A stretch of DNA of 64,000 nt from Sipunculus nudus (lineage: Eukaryota; Annelida; Sipuncula; Golfingiida; Sipunculidae). This document shows, one piece after another, positions 60,120 to 64,000 of the stretch. How positions within the stretch are numbered: the stretch's first letter is position 1; each line of letters opens with the position of its first letter. The position numbers and the translations under genes were made by a program. Below the pieces are notes generated by a model. The model worked only from the letters and a program-made list of their open reading frames with translations, was not told the DNA's origin and made no database searches. The stretch spans positions 39,229,229 through 39,293,228 of the forward strand of contig CM049314.1 in the NCBI GenBank assembly GCA_026874595.1, written 5' to 3'.

Positions 60120-61190
60120 TAGCATTTCATACATTCCATATATTTTTAGGGTAGTAAGAGTCTTGATCTCAAGGAATACTATAAAACTCCGCCCTATGTA
60201 AACAATGAGCACAATATTTTTTTTTATTTTAGACATTTCATTCAAGAATGAACCTTGGTTCATATAGCACACAAGATATTCACCTTTACTATTTTTATAA
60301 AGAATATTATTTTACATTCTTCAAACAAACTGTTATGTTCATGCAAACAAGGGTTGTTTGAGGGCAAATGTCGTTGTTAATTCCTGCATGTGGACACATA
60401 TGCAACCTTTATACCGGAGGCTGTCGTTGCATGTGAGTTTCTTCATATTTAAGTCACTCGGGGTATATTGTAAACGGGTTTAAAAAAGCTTGCATCGTTT
60501 AAAAAAGTACATCGTGCCGTTTAAACATCTGTAGGTTGGGGTCCATTGTTGGCACACACGGCTACCCAGGTGCCATTTATGTAGTTAGGGGTAATTGTGC
60601 CATTTATCTTCATGAATGGGTAACCATAATTTGTTTCATTTTACCAATTAATTAAGAATAAACCTTTTCCCATAGTTTGCAATTACTTTTCTGTCACCAA
60701 TGTTTACAAAGTTGAATAAACCTGATTCATATTTTTCACAAGATTTTCACTTTTACCATGTTTTATTATGATATTATTTTTCACTCTTCAAACAAAATGC
60801 TACTTGGGACATAACGCCTTCAGACGGTGACTGCAAGTACATACATGGCCAATCTTTATATTGTTCAAACTTTGAAACCATGGGCTGGAAATAAACTCTC
60901 CCTCCTCCCTAAAAAAAACTACGGTATTGCTATGATGTACAGTCTTCTGGTCTACAAAGCGTTTATGTTCGTTAAATAATCTTTCTTAGGCCCACAGTGC
61001 GCTAATTATGACCATGCAGAGGAATAATTTACCTGTTCTATGGATAAATTCATCATAATTTCATCAAATTCATCATAGGATTACTATACAATTATCTTCT
61101 GATCAATGAGAACTTTAGAAACGAAAACAAAAATCTTTGTTTTAAGTTTACCCCTCTTTGCCATCCTGTTACCTTTCAAAATTGCTTCCT
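60120..61190. other. no recognised feature
   Basis: 3' side of the transposase-like gene; AT-rich, with no second gene seen. Confidence 0.35.
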
Positions 61191-61195
61191 CAAAA

Positions 61196-61405
61196 CTGAG
61201 GCAAAAGGCAGTACACGTATTATATAAAAAAAAACAACTGACCGGAATGCTTTGTCCAGTTACCAGTAAAATACCCTTTATATATCCTAATTAGCAAATA
61301 TAAAATTAGTTAGCTACTAAATATGGCAGTGATGGAACACTTGAAAAACTTTGAAGGGCGATTACTCAAAATTCTTGTTTGAACACTTACTGCTTTTTGC
61401 CTTAG
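61196..61405. repeat. cluster of TACTGC-TTTTGCCTCAG-like motifs (right)
   Basis: An inverse copy at 61196-61213 and a direct copy at 61388-61405 mirror the cluster at 56530-56665. Confidence 0.4.
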
Positions 61406-61409
61406 CAGG

Positions 61410-62369
61410 GTAGTGTTATTGTCGTGGTCGTCACAAGAGATTTCACTTTATAAATTATGTAACACACACCTGCTTGTTCATACTTGGTGATCTTTTGGCT
61501 GACATGTCCATGAGAAGCTCATAATAGATGCAGCAAACACTACTGATATTTTGATTTAAACTGACTAAATGTTAATCTGGTCTATATTTTTAGGCAGCTA
61601 GAAGTAATGAGTATACAACAAAACTGAAGGCAAAGGCTGTTGTTTTATCTGAATACCCTGCCTTGTTACCAGTTGTATGAAACAGGTCATGTATCATCCC
61701 ATGTGTACAATCATTTTTAAGAAAATGTATGGATAAATAAATGAGCAAAGTTGGTTAGATCCGCATCAAAATTAAACAGGTTGTAGTTTGTCTGTGGCCG
61801 ATTCTCCAAAACCTCCACCGCCAGACACAAATTATACAATATTTGAAAAGATGCACACACATTATGCCTAAACAGGGATGAACAAGAAGCAAAAGGACAA
61901 AACTTCTGATGGAGAGTGTTAAGATTTTCGGGAGGGGTTTATTATTAGTTTTTAATAGTCTTTCGCTCATTATGTTACATTAAAATGGTTTTGTAATCAT
62001 AGAACAGTATACTGACTAAAACTTTAATTTTTTCATGTTTAAACCAGAAAACCCACAAGGTCTTTACATGTGGCATTTCAGTCCGGTGTATGTTGGTTAT
62101 ACCATGAAAATATGTGTCAGTGTGGCTGTATATTAATTATGCATTAACCATTTCTAACTACGGTGTGATCGCAGGCCCTTTCTGTGCTTGCAGAAATGAA
62201 AACGTAACGATTGCTTTATTACAGGTACATAACTCTTTCTGGATTCAAAATAATATACGTTAATATACATCACTCACAAGACGAAGTAAGAGGAAAAGCG
62301 GCATAAGAGTATATCGGTCTATTTCTCTCCTGTGTCCCCTCTAAATCCGCAAATGCTGACCTCGTGCGC

Positions 62370-62410
<41 letters not shown>

Positions 62411-63820
62411 TAATATTTCTTATCAGGGATCCATCTATTAAACAATGTGTCTCTGTCAGTGAATGCATGGTGTGCATCATATATTATCTGTCTTATCTAC
62501 CGTGCAAACTGGTTCCAGCAACAGCGTGGTTATTGCGACCACTACTATGGATGGGGAACAACATACACTGATATGGAACAGAAGTAAAAGTAAAAGTGAA
62601 ATAAACTACATATTATATTTTAATCTGGGAGTAACTCCGATAAGTTAGGTTGTCTCTGTGATCGGTTACATGACAGTACGCGGTATCATTTATCTGTATC
62701 TCTACGTTGAACACTTTCCATACCGATCTTCTTCTATAAATTACATTAAGCGCTTACGGTTAACGATTAATTTAGAAAAGTTTATAAAATGACACCTACT
62801 ACCGTGCAGAAGTGAAAGTGCCAAAACCATAATGTGTTTTATGAAAACGGTGCCCTCGGGAATTCGGTGAAAGTGACTGGCAACCCTTCCGAGAATTATT
62901 ATGATAAATTGTATCCCGCTTTAGTCATCCACATGCGTCATTGCCAGAACACCTATGACCCTGACATCACGCAATTGTGTCCTATTCTCTCGTCAACACA
63001 GTAACGCTATAAAGTAAGCAAAGACCGCAACACACTTTTAATTAACCAAAACGTGCCCAAAATACCCACAGATACATGTACTGAAATACACCCACACGAA
63101 CTTGTGGGCAGCATTCAAGTATGAGCGAGTTACAGTATACCCCGCGAGCCGAATATAAAAAAGCGATAGGCCGAATGTGAATTTATGTATGTAATGGTCT
63201 AATGGAATAAACAGAGGATACCACAAGCATCCAGAACAAACTAATTCTAATAAGACACTATCAGGTGGAACTGAATACGTATATTTATGAAGAACTGGTT
63301 GTCAGAAACCCTGATTGACTATGCATGAATCAAAAATATAAATAATTCTCTTTATTTATGTAGTAAGTTTGTTTGACAGCTGTCAAAGTTACTACCAGTC
63401 AAAACTACACTGCAACCCTTACTTACTTAACCACCTCCATAGCAGGCATTTGAACATAAAAATAACGGGTCCTTGCCTGGTGTTAACAAAGTATATTCTT
63501 ACCTGTCGACGTATAACTGCACACAGCCAAACCAGGGAAAGTAAAACGTTATACCTCTCGGAACCTCGCGGAGATATAAAAACGACCCGTGACGTATATT
63601 CTTTGGCCTCATTTGTAAGGCCATCCATTTGACTTGCTGTGACCTAAAGCGTACAGATGAACTACTTTATATTGACAGAGCTTTGTCTTAAGAGAGAGTA
63701 CGAGAATAACCCTAAAATTAATAAAATCATTTGAATAAAAGATCATATATAACAGAACGTTAAACGCATCTTTGAGACAGGCCTGTCTGGCAAATCGCAC
63801 TGATTCATTAAGGTTCATTA
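61410..63820. other. no recognised gene; (AT)n at 62371-62404
   Basis: AT-rich sequence with short open frames without domains. One pure (AT)n array is present. Confidence 0.35.
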
Positions 63821-63828
63821 ATAGGTGT

Positions 63829-64000
63829 TATAAACTTTATTTATTTTACATGGATTGTACAACTAGTTGTAATAACTAATAATAACTCTCTCCATTGCTC
63901 GATTGTTGGCGCTCGGTAGTTGGTAAGAGTCGAGGAGCCGGAGGACCCGGAGAAAACCACAGACCTTGGATGGGCCAACAACCCATTTTCATAGCCACAT
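63829..64000 (-). mobile_element. tRNA-derived SINE, second copy, cut by window end
   Basis: Matches the 3' part of the SINE at 48178-48417: the ATAAATAAAG tail, the TTGTACAATCCATGTA segment and the GGTCCTCCGG segment. The tRNA head lies beyond the window. Confidence 0.8.

Overview
The window looks like AT-rich invertebrate genomic DNA, most likely from a bivalve mollusc. This is inference from small phase-1 exons of C-type lectin genes, many (AT)n arrays, tRNA-derived SINEs, an APE-type LINE, a piggyBac element and an invertebrate multi-exon transposase-like gene. Nothing bacterial is present: there are no operons, ribosome-binding sites or CRISPR arrays. Genes are split into exons, so long open frames alone are misleading here.

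The core is a multi-copy family of secreted C-type-lectin-domain (CTLD) genes. Two copies read as intact four-exon genes on the minus strand: 8970-11412 (230 aa) and 45561-48923 (226 aa). Each has a signal peptide, a Cys-rich domain with fixed spacing CX18CX3CX7CX9C, and a divergent CTLD lacking the usual Ca2+/sugar-binding motifs. All introns are phase 1. Broken relatives lie at 3121-3861, 17583-20596, 23884-25370 (plus strand) and about 38487-38740. Intron 2 of most copies carries a 20-bp minisatellite. A second small Cys-containing exon lies upstream of two copies on the opposite strand (21648 and 50595), with a further copy at 22719.

Layout: 1-2920 is repeats with no recognised gene. 2921-5870 is lectin copy 1 (pseudogene) and its flank. 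6960-8190 and 13020-14610 are duplicated minisatellite-bearing blocks. 8970-11412 is intact lectin copy 2. 15961-17346 is a TIR element set between two (AT)n arrays. 17400-25370 is an inverted pair of decayed lectin copies. 26320-45440 is a segmental duplication opened by a piggyBac element (27093-30574), a decayed LINE (about 31651-36668) and a transposase-less TIR element (about 41070-44054). 45561-50780 is intact lectin copy 6 and its flank. 50780-56500 is sparse. 56530-61405 is a degenerate transposase-like gene flanked by inverted motif clusters. The end of the window enters a second tRNA-derived SINE.

The intact lectins are the only genes here that look functional. The rest of the window records repeated local duplication, inversion and insertion around them, with paralogues supplying empty sites for several insertions.
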